A stretch of DNA of 29,486 nucleotides from Eubacteriales bacterium (GTDB lineage Bacteria; Bacillota; Clostridia; Peptostreptococcales; Anaerovoracaceae), in NCBI GenBank assembly GCA_028692535.1, contig JAQUXD010000006.1:1-29486 (forward strand), read 5' to 3'. The position numbers and the translations under genes are program-made. The notes under the pieces were generated by a model that saw only the letters and a list, made by a program, of their open reading frames with translations, was not told where the DNA came from and did no database searches. Positions within the stretch are counted from its first letter, which is position 1; each line of letters starts with the position of its first letter. This document shows positions 16,897-24,823 of this stretch, piece after piece.

Positions 16897-17664
16897 ATGA
16901 ATACCGCTGAAACGAACCATGATAACTATTACATAGAACAATGGAAGCCCTATCTCGCTGAGAGGTCTTTGGATGCGCGAAATGAGATCGTGTTGCAGTA
17001 CACCGAACTGGTAAAGCGAATCGCCTTGCGGTTCAAGGGAAGCTACAGTCATTTCGGGCAACTGGACGACATGGTCAACCAGGGGATGATCGCATTGATC
17101 GATGCGGTGGAGAAATTTGATCCATATCTCGGGAACAAATTTGAAACCTTTGCTTCTCTCAAGATCAAAGGCGCCATTATCGATCTCATGCGCAAGCAGG
17201 ACTGGGTGCCGAGAAATCAGCGAAATCTGGCGCGTGAGCTGGATCAGGTGTATGGCGATCTGTATGCGACGAATGGCTGCGCGCCTACGAACGATCAAAT
17301 CGCCGAGAAAATGGAGCTCACCCCCGCACAATTGGATCGTGTCTTGCAGCAAAGACACAACTCCATCCTCCTTTCTTACGAGGAGACAATCAATGAACAG
17401 ATGAATGCGATATCGCCGATCGGAGTGGAGGAAAACGGAAGTAGCCCCGAAAAGGAATTGCTGTACGGAGAGTTGAAAGAAGCTCTGATCGTGGCCATCG
17501 GGCAGCTGAACGAAAAGGAAAAGCAGGTGGTTTCGCTGTATTACTACGAAAGCTTAAAGCTGAAGGAGATCGCGGCAATTCTTGGAATCACCGAATCCCG
17601 TGTCTCTCAAATCCACTCCGCATCCGTACTTAAAATGAAACATATGCTAAGTAGTTATCGATAA
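16897..17664 (+). CDS. fliA: Flagellar RNA polymerase sigma factor (FliA/SigD/WhiG family)
   Basis: This is the sigma-28 factor that turns on late flagellar and chemotaxis genes. The 255-residue protein has region 2 with LDDMVNQGMIALIDAVEKFDP (about residues 56-76) and FASLKIKGAIIDLMRKQDW, region 3 around GCAPTNDQIAEKMEL, and region 4 with EKEKQVVSLYYYE and the helix-turn-helix LKEIAAILGITESRVSQIH. Start ATG 16897 has AGAGGTG 6 bases upstream. Two promoters with the GCCGATA box that this family recognises lie at 24206 and 27939, so likely targets are in the same window. Its anti-sigma factor FlgM is not seen here. In Bacillus this gene is called sigD and lies at the end of the fla/che operon. 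Confidence 0.97.
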   Translation: MNTAETNHDNYYIEQWKPYLAERSLDARNEIVLQYTELVKRIALRFKGSYSHFGQLDDMVNQGMIALIDAVEKFDPYLGNKFETFASLKIKGAIIDLMRKQDWVPRNQRNLARELDQVYGDLYATNGCAPTNDQIAEKMELTPAQLDRVLQQRHNSILLSYEETINEQMNAISPIGVEENGSSPEKELLYGELKEALIVAIGQLNEKEKQVVSLYYYESLKLKEIAAILGITESRVSQIHSASVLKMKHMLSSYR

Positions 17665-17694
17665 AGAAAAGGTAAGAAACAGGAGGGAATCGTT

Positions 17695-18456
17695 ATGGTC
17701 AGAGGACTTTATTCCGCAGCTGCCGGTGTTTTCAGTCAACAGAAGGCGCTGAATGTGATATCCAATAATATTGCCAATGCTTCCACGGTGGGCTTCAAAA
17801 GTCAGACCACGGTGGAATCAAGCTTCGGCGAGCATTTAGTCGCCAGGCTTCATTCACCGGACGACAATCGCAACCGGACGGTCGGGACCGGCGCATTTAT
17901 CACGATAAACGGCGCTGAATACATCGATTTTTCACAGGGCGTCATCGAGGGGACCGGACGATCCCAGGATCTGGCGATCCAGGGAGAAGGGTTTTTTCTG
18001 ATAGAAAGCGAAACCTACGGGGAAGTGCTTACGCGAAGCGGTCAGTTTGAGATGGACGAGGACAGCGATCTGGTGCTTCCCGGCGTCGGAAAGGTCCTGA
18101 ATGACAACAGAAACACCATCCGGCTCAAGAGCAGCGATTTTACGGTGACCAGCGACGGCGCCATCTTGGAAAACGGCAAGGAAACGGATACGCTCTTCAT
18201 CGGAATGCCCAATCAAGGCGCTGTCCTGGAAGGAACAGGAGAAGGGCTTTACTTCAGCCAAGACGGATACCAGAAAGCGGATACGGAAAACTATCAGCTT
18301 GTTCAGGAAGCTCTCGAAAAATCCAACACGAACATCGTCAGAGAAATGAGCCGCATCATTGCCGGGCAGAACAACTATCAATCCTGTATTCAGATCATTA
18401 AAATGAACGATAAAATCAATGAAATCACCGTCAATCAGATCGGAAGGATCGGATAA
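17695..18456 (+). CDS. flgF: Flagellar basal-body rod protein, FlgF-like
   Basis: Rod and hook family protein of 253 residues. The N-terminal rod signature ALNVISNNIANASTVGFKS lies at about residues 18-36 and the C-terminal coiled-coil helix near the end (EMSRIIAGQNNYQSCIQIIKM). It includes the internal DLAIQGEGFFLIE, typical of FlgF and FlgG. It is more divergent than the next gene, so I take it as FlgF and the next as FlgG. In Bacillus the matching pair is FlhO and FlhP. Start ATG 17695 follows AGGAGGG by 6 bases. The pair directly follows the sigma factor gene. Confidence 0.88.
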   Translation: MVRGLYSAAAGVFSQQKALNVISNNIANASTVGFKSQTTVESSFGEHLVARLHSPDDNRNRTVGTGAFITINGAEYIDFSQGVIEGTGRSQDLAIQGEGFFLIESETYGEVLTRSGQFEMDEDSDLVLPGVGKVLNDNRNTIRLKSSDFTVTSDGAILENGKETDTLFIGMPNQGAVLEGTGEGLYFSQDGYQKADTENYQLVQEALEKSNTNIVREMSRIIAGQNNYQSCIQIIKMNDKINEITVNQIGRIG

Positions 18457-18473
18457 GAAAGGAGTTGACAAAT

Positions 18474-19175
18474 ATGATCAGAGGATTTTACTCGGCGGCC
18501 GCAGGCTTGGAGAGCCGGCAGGCACAGCTCAGTGTCATTGCCAACAACATGGCAAATACCAATACCACCGGCTTTAATGCGCAGAAAGCAAATTTCTCCG
18601 CGCTGCTTTATCAAAGCCTGAACGGAGGCGCGGGAAACTCCATCAACATCGGACACGGGTCTCGTCTTTCCGATACCGGTATTGCTTTTAAGCAGGGGGA
18701 TCTGATACGCACGGACGGAGATTTGGACTGTGCCATTATGGGGCAAGGCTTCTTCGCCGTTGAGAGTAAAAAAGATCAAACGACGACCTATACGAGAGAC
18801 GGCAGTTTCAGGATCGGAAACGAGAAAAGCAAGAGCTTCCTTGTGAATGGCGCCGGCGATTACGTGCTCGATGCCAAAGAGAAAAAAATTGAAATAAATG
18901 AGAGCTTTAATGTGCAAAATGTGGGCGTGTTCACATTTGCGAATCCAAGTGAATTAAAGCTTCTCGGCGGAAACCAATATGCCGCGACAGAGCTTTCCGG
19001 CGATGCGGAAAACCTCAAGGAACCGACTGTGGTCGCCGGTCATTTGGAAAATTCTTCTGTTCAACTGGCTGAAGAAATGGTAAAAATGATTGAGGCGTCA
19101 AAAGGATTTTCCTTGAATTCGAAAATCATTCAGACTGCCGATGAAATGGAGAAGACCGTCAATCAACTGAGATAA
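18474..19175 (+). CDS. flgG: Flagellar basal-body rod protein, FlgG-like
   Basis: This 233-residue protein forms the distal rod. It starts with the rod signature AQLSVIANNMANTNTTGFNAQ (about residues 17-37) and contains FSALLYQSL, then GDLDCAIMGQGFFAV and YTRDGSF. It ends in EEMVKMIEASKGFSLNSKIIQTADEM, matching FlgG closely. It is somewhat shorter than enterobacterial FlgG (about 260). Start ATG 18474 lies 9 bases after AAAGGAG (18458-18464); the in-frame TTG at 18465 overlaps that site and is unlikely. It begins 17 bases after flgF and may have arisen from it by duplication. Confidence 0.92.
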   Translation: MIRGFYSAAAGLESRQAQLSVIANNMANTNTTGFNAQKANFSALLYQSLNGGAGNSINIGHGSRLSDTGIAFKQGDLIRTDGDLDCAIMGQGFFAVESKKDQTTTYTRDGSFRIGNEKSKSFLVNGAGDYVLDAKEKKIEINESFNVQNVGVFTFANPSELKLLGGNQYAATELSGDAENLKEPTVVAGHLENSSVQLAEEMVKMIEASKGFSLNSKIIQTADEMEKTVNQLR

Positions 19176-19188
19176 CAGGAGAAGAGAG

Positions 19189-20592
19189 ATGGAAGGAAAT
19201 GAGACGTTCAAAGACAGTTTGAATTCGATAGATGTCCAGGTCAGCGATGACGGCATGGCAGGATACATCAAAATGGAAGAGGTGGAGGGTGCCACGGAAG
19301 CCATCAGTGTATCTCAGATCAAGGAAGCATTGGCGCGTGAGAAAATTGTCCACGGGATCGATGAAAATGTCCTGGAAAAATTAGCGCAAAGGCCGATTTA
19401 CAGGATCCGGATGCAGGTCGCGCAAGGGATCAAACCGGTGGATGGAGAAAACGGACAGGTTGTCTATCATGTGGAAAAGGATGCAGATTACCATCCGGAT
19501 TACACAGAAGAAGGCACGGTAGATTATAAAAGCCTGAACTATTTTCAAACGGCAAAAAAGGATCAGCTGCTTTGCGAGATCATTTCTGAGACCGAAGGCA
19601 CGGAGGGAATCAACATTTACGGGGTTTCAGTTCCGGCCAGAAGAGGCAATCCCCCGATTTCCCCAATGGGAAAAAACACGGTGCTGAGTGAAGACGGAAC
19701 CCGACTTCTTGCTGCTTGTGACGGTGTGATCAAATACACGAGGGATAAGGTGGATATACAGGAAACCTTGAACATCCCTTCCAATGTAGATCAACTGACC
19801 GGAAATATCGATTTTACCGGAGACGTGGTGATCGGCGGCGACGTCTGCGACGGATTTTCAGTGAAGTCCGGCGGCAATATCATCGTAAAAGGCGTTGTGG
19901 AGTGCGCAAGGCTCGAAGCGGCAGGCAGCATACACATTTCCAACGGGATCAACGGGGGCGATCGTGCGGATATCATTGCGGGAAGCGATTTTCGCTCCTT
20001 GTATATTGAAAATGCCGTTTTGCATGTCCAGGGGAACATTTATGCCGACTATATCATCGGCAGCATCGTCACTTGCATGGGAAACGTTGAGTTAATGGGG
20101 CGAAAAGAATTGATCATTGGCGGCGAAATCAAGGTCAGCGGCAATATCAATGCCCGTGAAATCGGAAATGAAAGCGAACGAGTCACACTGATAGAAGTGC
20201 TGGGAATCGAGACGACGGATACCGAAGCAATTCGTCAGATGAAAGAAGAGAGAGATTCTTGTGTCGGAAATCTGAAGGCCATTTCCGAAGTGGTCGAACG
20301 ATTCAACACTTTAAGAGAGTCTCGCAGCGAGTTGCTTCCGGAAGAGCAGTACGAAGCCGCAAGAAAGCAAATGGCTTTATTGAAAGAAAAAGTCGGTCTG
20401 CTGAACCATCAAATTAAAAGACTGGAAGCAGCCGGAAGAGTGGAATACAACGGCATGATCGTTTGCAAGAAAAAGATTTATCCGGGTGTAACGATCTGCT
20501 ACGGAGAAAAGCGAAACGGCCCGTATACCGAAGGCAGGGAACACTGCAGAATTTACTGGCAAGAAGGCGAGATCCTGCAGGGTGCATTATAA
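19189..20592 (+). CDS. fapA: DUF342 / FapA family protein
   Basis: This 467-residue protein belongs to the DUF342 (flagellar assembly protein A) family. The middle (about residues 190-330) holds glycine-spaced beta repeats of the kind GDVVIGGDVCDGFSVKSGGNIIVKG, forming a beta-helix like that of MinC or bactofilin-like proteins. The C-terminal part (about 343-405) is a charged coiled coil followed by a short basic-hydrophobic end. In Vibrio vulnificus FapA is reported to be needed for polar flagellum formation. In Firmicutes the role is not settled. Start ATG 19189 follows ACAGGAGAAGAG. It directly precedes a ParA-like ATPase, which suggests a joint role in placing or building flagella, but this is inference. 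Confidence 0.88.
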   Translation: MEGNETFKDSLNSIDVQVSDDGMAGYIKMEEVEGATEAISVSQIKEALAREKIVHGIDENVLEKLAQRPIYRIRMQVAQGIKPVDGENGQVVYHVEKDADYHPDYTEEGTVDYKSLNYFQTAKKDQLLCEIISETEGTEGINIYGVSVPARRGNPPISPMGKNTVLSEDGTRLLAACDGVIKYTRDKVDIQETLNIPSNVDQLTGNIDFTGDVVIGGDVCDGFSVKSGGNIIVKGVVECARLEAAGSIHISNGINGGDRADIIAGSDFRSLYIENAVLHVQGNIYADYIIGSIVTCMGNVELMGRKELIIGGEIKVSGNINAREIGNESERVTLIEVLGIETTDTEAIRQMKEERDSCVGNLKAISEVVERFNTLRESRSELLPEEQYEAARKQMALLKEKVGLLNHQIKRLEAAGRVEYNGMIVCKKKIYPGVTICYGEKRNGPYTEGREHCRIYWQEGEILQGAL

Positions 20593-20616
20593 TACTTTTC
20601 AGAGAGGCGGCGATGA

Positions 20617-21411
20617 TTGAACATGGCTATTACATTAACGGTCACGAATCAAAAGGGAGGCGTCGGAAAAACCACAACAGCGAGTGCTGTGATCAGCGGG
20701 TTGACGGCGAAAGGCTATAAAACACTGGCAATCGATTTGGATCCACAGGGCAATCTCGGGTTTTGCCTGGCGGCTGAAATCGACAACAGTCCAACGGTAT
20801 ATGAATTGATGAAGGGAACCATCGATGTGGATTCTGTCATCCAGCACAGGAATGGTATCGACATCATTCCATCGAATATTCTTCTCAGCGGCGCCGAATT
20901 GGAATTCTCCACCTTAGGAAGAGAGCGTTTGCTGAAAAAAGGGATCCAGTCGGTGAAAGACAGGTATGACTATATCGTGATCGACACGCCTCCGGCCTTG
21001 AATATCCTGACGGTCAATGCTTACACAGCTACCGATAAACTTATTATACCAATGATCCCGGAGATCCTGAGTCTGCTTGGAATATCCCAGCTCAGAGAAA
21101 CGATAGAGCTGGTGAAGGATCTCTACAATCCCGGAATCGAAGTGCTCGGGATTCTGTTGAACAAGTACGACAGACGACGGCTGCTCACCAAGGACGTGGA
21201 GGAAATGGCTCAAATCCTGGCCAAGGAACTGTGCACAAAAGTGTTTGACACAAAAATAAGATCATCCGTAACGGTGGCTGAAGCGCCGGCTCATGGCGTG
21301 AGTGTCTTTCAGCATTCGCCGAAATCGAATCCGTCAAAGGACTACCTGCAGTTTATTGAGGAATTGATCGCCCAGAAAGGGATGCAGAAAAATGGCAAAA
21401 AAGAGCAATAA
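20617..21411 (+). CDS. ParA/Soj-like positioning ATPase
   Basis: This 264-residue protein is a deviant Walker ATPase of the ParA/Soj group. The P-loop is TNQKGGVGKTTT with signature Lys13, the A' strand is LAIDLDPQGN, and the Walker B strand is IVIDTPPAL. The IRSSVTVAEAPAHG stretch near residue 213 matches the Soj region used with the partner protein. These motifs fit ParA/Soj better than FlhG or MinD. Such ATPases ride on the nucleoid and position DNA or protein assemblies, including chemoreceptor arrays in some Proteobacteria. Start TTG 20617 has AGAGAGG 9 bases upstream; ATG 20623 is the alternative, two codons later. No ParB gene follows; the next gene is a ComFB-domain protein overlapping by 20 bases. 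Confidence 0.88.
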   Translation: MNMAITLTVTNQKGGVGKTTTASAVISGLTAKGYKTLAIDLDPQGNLGFCLAAEIDNSPTVYELMKGTIDVDSVIQHRNGIDIIPSNILLSGAELEFSTLGRERLLKKGIQSVKDRYDYIVIDTPPALNILTVNAYTATDKLIIPMIPEILSLLGISQLRETIELVKDLYNPGIEVLGILLNKYDRRRLLTKDVEEMAQILAKELCTKVFDTKIRSSVTVAEAPAHGVSVFQHSPKSNPSKDYLQFIEELIAQKGMQKNGKKEQ

Positions 21412-21928
21412 GACAGAGCATGTGTTAAGCTTGATCACCAAGGGAGATGAACAGCCGGAAATTGAGAATGCGGACACGGCAGCGATGGCGCAGCAAGAGC
21501 CGGAGGTTGATATCCTTATCAATGACAGCCAGGAGAAAGAGCTCAGGATCGAGAGAAAGCTGACAGTCGAAATCGAACCAGATGTTTTGATCAAGCCTTC
21601 AGAAAAAGAAGAAAAGCCCACGGTTAAGGCGCCGGAGATCAAAGCGGGCAACAAAGAAGATAAACGGGCTTATCTGATCAACTTGACGGAAAGGCTTGTT
21701 ACCGAGATGGTGGACGATGTGATGGAAAAAACAAATGTCTGCACCTGTGCCGTTTGTAAAAATGATGTACTTGCTCTTGCATTGAATTCTTTGACGCAGC
21801 ATTATGTAACATCAGACGCGGGAAAACAATATATCCAACTCGATATTTATAAAAAACAGCATGAGACGGATGTGCTGGCTGCGCTGATCAAGGCATGCGT
21901 GCGGGTCAAAGCTTCCCCGAAGCATTAA
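21392..21928 (+). CDS. ComFB-domain protein with long N-terminal extension, likely ParA partner
   Basis: The 178-residue protein has two parts. Residues 1-90 are low-complexity and probably disordered, with a basic first stretch (MAKKSNKTEH) and then many Glu, Lys and Asp. Residues about 92-178 match the ComFB family: LTERLVTEMVDDVME, the cysteine motif C117-x-C119-x2-C122 (CTCAVC), DVLALALNSLTQHYV and a final ADVLAAL-like helix (TDVLAALIKACV). ComFB-domain proteins have been reported as cyclic-di-GMP receptors in cyanobacteria. Here binding is not shown. Start ATG 21392 lies inside the end of the ParA gene after AAAGGGA, so the two are coupled. The basic N-terminus resembles peptides by which ParB-like partners stimulate ParA. 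That is inference. Confidence 0.8.
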   Translation: MAKKSNKTEHVLSLITKGDEQPEIENADTAAMAQQEPEVDILINDSQEKELRIERKLTVEIEPDVLIKPSEKEEKPTVKAPEIKAGNKEDKRAYLINLTERLVTEMVDDVMEKTNVCTCAVCKNDVLALALNSLTQHYVTSDAGKQYIQLDIYKKQHETDVLAALIKACVRVKASPKH

Positions 21929-21946
21929 GAAAGATGAGGTGATGTC

Positions 21947-22558
21947 TTGCTGGAAAATTACGAACAATTGAATGATGCGCAGATCGATGTTCTCAAGGAG
22001 ATCGGAAATATCGGCGCCGGGAATGCCGCAACGGCGCTTTCGCTTCTGCTGAATGAAAAAGTCAGCATCAGCCTTCCTAAGGTACGGCTTACTGATTTCG
22101 ATACGGCCATCAGCGCTTTGGGCGGAACAGAAGCCATGACGGTGGGTGTCCTGGTGAACTTCAGCGGCGAAGCCAATGGCATTATCATGTTCCTTTTGGA
22201 CATGGAGGACGCTAAGAGCATCACAAATATCCTGGTGCAGGAGGATGGGCATGAAGATGAGCTGAACGAGCTGAAGCTGTCTGCGATACAAGAGATCGGG
22301 AATATACTGGGTTCCTCCTACATCAATTCGATTTCTGCGTTAACGGGCCTTTCCATCGGGATATCGATTCCCTATACTGCGATCGATATGGCCGGCGCAC
22401 TCATGAGCGTTCCCATCATTGAGTTTGGCGCCGTCGGCGACAAGGTGATGTTTATCGAAGAGAATTTTTCAAGCGACACGCATAGCCTGATAAGCCATAT
22501 CGTAATGTTTGCAGAGATCGATACGTTAAAGACAATGATGGAAAGATTGGGAATATAG
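21947..22558 (+). CDS. cheC: CheY-P phosphatase CheC
   Basis: CheC removes phosphate from CheY and forms a complex with CheD for adaptation. The 203-residue protein has two phosphatase motifs: D14-E18-N21 (DVLKEIGN) and S112-E116-N119 (SAIQEIGN), both intact. The usual beta-strand core and dimer-like pseudo-symmetry are visible. Start TTG 21947 follows GAGGTGA closely; no ATG in frame lies nearby. It is followed 3 bases later by cheD, its known partner. FliY at 10011 is a second CheC-type protein in the same locus, so two places for CheY-P removal are encoded. Confidence 0.95.
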   Translation: MLENYEQLNDAQIDVLKEIGNIGAGNAATALSLLLNEKVSISLPKVRLTDFDTAISALGGTEAMTVGVLVNFSGEANGIIMFLLDMEDAKSITNILVQEDGHEDELNELKLSAIQEIGNILGSSYINSISALTGLSIGISIPYTAIDMAGALMSVPIIEFGAVGDKVMFIEENFSSDTHSLISHIVMFAEIDTLKTMMERLGI

Positions 22559-22561
22559 GGC

Positions 22562-23050
22562 ATGAGTGAGTTGTTGACAGTCGGTATCTCCGATTATAAG
22601 ACGGGGAGAGCTCCTCTTGTGATCGTCACTTATGCGCTGGGCTCCTGCATTGGCATTTGCCTCTATGATCAGGTCGCGAAAATAGGAGGATTGTCCCACA
22701 TCATGCTTCCTGACAGTAAAATGTTTACGCAAAGTGATATCAACAGAATGAAATTTGCCGATACAGCGATTCCGGACATGCTGAACGTTCTATGCAGCAT
22801 GGGCGCGGATCGGCGCCGGATCACCGCAAAAATTGCCGGAGGCGCGCAAATGTTCAAAGTTCAGGAGGACAGCCCTCTGGGAATGATCGGAACCAGAAAT
22901 ACGAGGAGTGTCAAGGCTGTATTGAGCGAACTGCGGATCCCAATCGTCAACGAAGATACAGGCGCGGACTATGGACGTACACTTTATTTTGATTTGCAAA
23001 CAGGGAATGTGCGGGTCCAATCCCTGAATAAGACAGTGGTTCAGCTATAA
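22562..23050 (+). CDS. cheD: Chemoreceptor glutamine deamidase CheD
   Basis: CheD deamidates glutamines on chemoreceptors and is regulated by binding CheC. The 162-residue protein has the family core ALGSCIGICLYD followed by GGLSHIMLP. The catalytic set fits Thr23, Cys29 and His46, with the same spacing as in Thermotoga CheD (6 and 17 residues). Start ATG 22562 comes 3 bases after cheC. The ribosome site is weak (a GGG run just upstream), which fits translation coupled to cheC. Its likely substrate is the chemoreceptor at 24824 and other receptors elsewhere. Confidence 0.96.
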   Translation: MSELLTVGISDYKTGRAPLVIVTYALGSCIGICLYDQVAKIGGLSHIMLPDSKMFTQSDINRMKFADTAIPDMLNVLCSMGADRRRITAKIAGGAQMFKVQEDSPLGMIGTRNTRSVKAVLSELRIPIVNEDTGADYGRTLYFDLQTGNVRVQSLNKTVVQL

Positions 23051-23083
23051 ATAAAGAGCGGTTCATCGTGGGAGGATACTTCA

Positions 23084-24118
23084 TTGAGCATAAGAAAAAA
23101 AGTTAAAATATTGATCGTGGATGACTCGTATTTGTTTCGGGAAACTCTTGCCGCTGCCCTTGACAAAGACTTCGGGATCGAAGTGGTTGGCATTGCCGGA
23201 GATCCTTATGAGGCAAAGGACATGATCTTGGAGCACGAGCCCGATGTGCTCGCTTTGGATGTGGAAATGCCCAAGATGGATGGAATTTCCTTTCTGAAAA
23301 AACTGATGCCGCAATATCCGCTGCCGGTAGTCGTTATGAGTTCTTCGGAGCAAAACGTTTTTGACGCTTTAGGTGCGGGGGCAGTTGATTTTATCGCAAA
23401 GCCCAAGAGCAGGCAGCTTTTTGAAGCGTTTATCAACGAGTTGATCGTAAAAATCAAAATAGCATCCACGGCAAAAGTCGCATATCACAAAAAGGATTAT
23501 GTGCCGGAGGAGAGCATCGCAAGCTTCTCCGGGAAAAAAGCAGGCATTTCCGAGACGATCATTGCGATCGGGGCTTCCACCGGCGGAACGGAGGCAATCG
23601 CAAGCATTATGAATGCCTTGCCCCGGGAATTGCCCGGCATCCTGATCGTGCAGCACATGCCGCCGGTCTTCACCAGATTGTATGCTGAGAGGTTGAATCG
23701 CACATCCAGGCTCGAGGTGAAAGAAGCCGAAGACGGCGAAGCTGTCAAGCCGGGTAAGGTGCTGATGGCTCCCGGGGAATACCATATGAAATTGATGCGA
23801 AGCGACGCGGGATTTTTTGTGAGCTGCAAGAAAGGGGACAAGGTCAGCGGCCACTGTCCTTCCGTGGACGTTCTGTTTGACTCCGTCGCAGAGAAAGCGA
23901 AGGATAAGGCCGTAGGGATCCTTTTGACCGGCATGGGAAGCGATGGAGCCAAAGGGCTGCTCAATATGAGAACGAAAGGGGCCTATACCATCGGACAGGA
24001 TGAAAAGTCCTGTGTCGTGTACGGCATGCCTAAAGTTGCCTATACGATCGGTGCGGTGAGCAAGCAGCTTTCTCTGGAAAAAATACCTCAGGAGCTTTGC
24101 GAATACCTGGCGAAATAA
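23084..24118 (+). CDS. cheB: Chemotaxis response regulator / protein-glutamate methylesterase CheB
   Basis: CheB removes methyl groups from chemoreceptor glutamates. The 344-residue protein has an N-terminal receiver domain (Asp13-Asp14, phosphoacceptor Asp59, Lys near 106) and a C-terminal methylesterase domain. The catalytic triad is Ser165 (GASTGG), His191 (QHMPPVFT) and Asp287 (GMGSDGA). Start TTG 23084 follows GGGAGGA (23070-23076) by 7 bases; no ATG competes. It is the last gene before a strong terminator (24147-24189). Neither its usual partner kinase cheA nor the methyltransferase cheR is encoded in the window. Confidence 0.97.
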   Translation: MSIRKKVKILIVDDSYLFRETLAAALDKDFGIEVVGIAGDPYEAKDMILEHEPDVLALDVEMPKMDGISFLKKLMPQYPLPVVVMSSSEQNVFDALGAGAVDFIAKPKSRQLFEAFINELIVKIKIASTAKVAYHKKDYVPEESIASFSGKKAGISETIIAIGASTGGTEAIASIMNALPRELPGILIVQHMPPVFTRLYAERLNRTSRLEVKEAEDGEAVKPGKVLMAPGEYHMKLMRSDAGFFVSCKKGDKVSGHCPSVDVLFDSVAEKAKDKAVGILLTGMGSDGAKGLLNMRTKGAYTIGQDEKSCVVYGMPKVAYTIGAVSKQLSLEKIPQELCEYLAK

Positions 24119-24146
24119 TATAAGAGGACGGAAATCACATAGAGAA

Positions 24147-24189
24147 ACAGCCCTTTGCTGCGGAGATGATGCGCGAAAGGGCTGTTTTT
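24147..24189 (+). terminator. Rho-independent terminator after cheB
   Basis: A perfect 10-bp stem, ACAGCCCTTT (24147-24156) with AAAGGGCTGT (24176-24185), encloses a 19-base loop and runs into a T tract (24185-24189). It lies 28 bases after the cheB stop and just before a sigma-28 promoter. It most likely ends the long fli-flg-che transcript. Confidence 0.88.
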
Positions 24190-24205
24190 ATGTTGCGATC
24201 CTGCG

Positions 24206-24232
24206 TTAAGTTTTACGGTGAAATGCCGATAG
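24206..24232 (+). promoter_or_regulatory. Sigma-28 (FliA/SigD) promoter upstream of cheW1
   Basis: The -35 box TTAAGTTT (24206-24213) matches the consensus TAAAGTTT at 7 of 8 bases. An 11-base spacer follows, then the -10 box GCCGATAG (24225-24232), 7 of 8 to GCCGATAA. Transcription should start a few bases after 24232, about 50 bases before the cheW start. The sigma factor that reads such sites is encoded at 16897. The spacing and the adjacent terminator make this a strong call. Confidence 0.88.
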
Positions 24233-24286
24233 TAATAATGGTGCAGATTACAATAAACAGCATTCGTATCGGAAGGAGCGATGTAA

Positions 24287-24781
24287 ATGAAAGAAATCGT
24301 GGAAGATGCTTTGAAGATGGAGGAAGATACCCAAAAGGGCAAATTTCTGATATTCCCGTTGGGCGGGGAAGACTACGCCATTGAAATCAAATGCATAACA
24401 GAGATCATCGGTATTCAGCCGATCACACAAGTACCGGAATTGCCGGTTTACGTAAAGGGAATCATCAATCTGCGAGGTAAAATCATACCTGTTATGGACG
24501 TGAGAGTGCGATTCCGAATGCCTCCCGTGGAATACAACGACAGAACCTGCATCATCGTGATCGAGGAGAAGGATTTGTCTGTGGGATTGATTGTGGATAA
24601 TGTATCTGAAGTTTTGTCCGTCGCAGACGAAGATATCGTACCGCCGCCCGAAATAAAAAAAGACGGAGAGAACCGATATGTTCAGGCCATTATTAAGGTC
24701 GATGACGCTGTGAAGCTCATACTGGATTGCGAGCGGCTTATCAGCGACAAAGAAAAAGATACGATCAGTCAGGCATTATAA
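24287..24781 (+). CDS. cheW: Chemotaxis coupling protein CheW (copy 1)
   Basis: CheW links chemoreceptors to the kinase CheA in the receptor array. The 164-residue protein has the CheW fold with EIIGIQPITQVPELPVYVKG (about residues 40-59), GIINLRGKIIPVMDVRVRF and GLIVDNVSEVL, all standard. It has a short N-terminal extension including MEEDTQKG that is shared with copy 2. Start ATG 24287 lies 8 bases after GGAAGGAG (24271-24278). It is the first gene after a sigma-28 promoter and is followed 42 bases later by the chemoreceptor. It is clearly a paralogue of the cheW at 28027. Confidence 0.96.
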   Translation: MKEIVEDALKMEEDTQKGKFLIFPLGGEDYAIEIKCITEIIGIQPITQVPELPVYVKGIINLRGKIIPVMDVRVRFRMPPVEYNDRTCIIVIEEKDLSVGLIVDNVSEVLSVADEDIVPPPEIKKDGENRYVQAIIKVDDAVKLILDCERLISDKEKDTISQAL

Positions 24782-24823
24782 GCATTTACCCGCAGGCAGG
24801 CAAACATTGCAAAAGGAGAAAAA

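Noticed and set aside
20617..21411. ParA-like gene as FlhG (MinD-type flagellar number regulator)
   Set aside because: The motifs LAIDLDPQGN and IDTPPAL and the VAEAPAHG stretch follow ParA/Soj, not the MinD/FlhG pattern, and flhF is not next to it.
22757..22764. GCCGATAC inside cheD as a third sigma-28 promoter
   Set aside because: The region at the required spacing upstream (22738-22745) does not match the -35 box, and the site lies in conserved cheD coding sequence.
24281..24286. ATGTAA start-stop just before the cheW1 start codon
   Set aside because: The ATG is only 2 bases from the GGAAGGAG site, too close for good initiation, and 24287 has ideal spacing, so it is probably chance.
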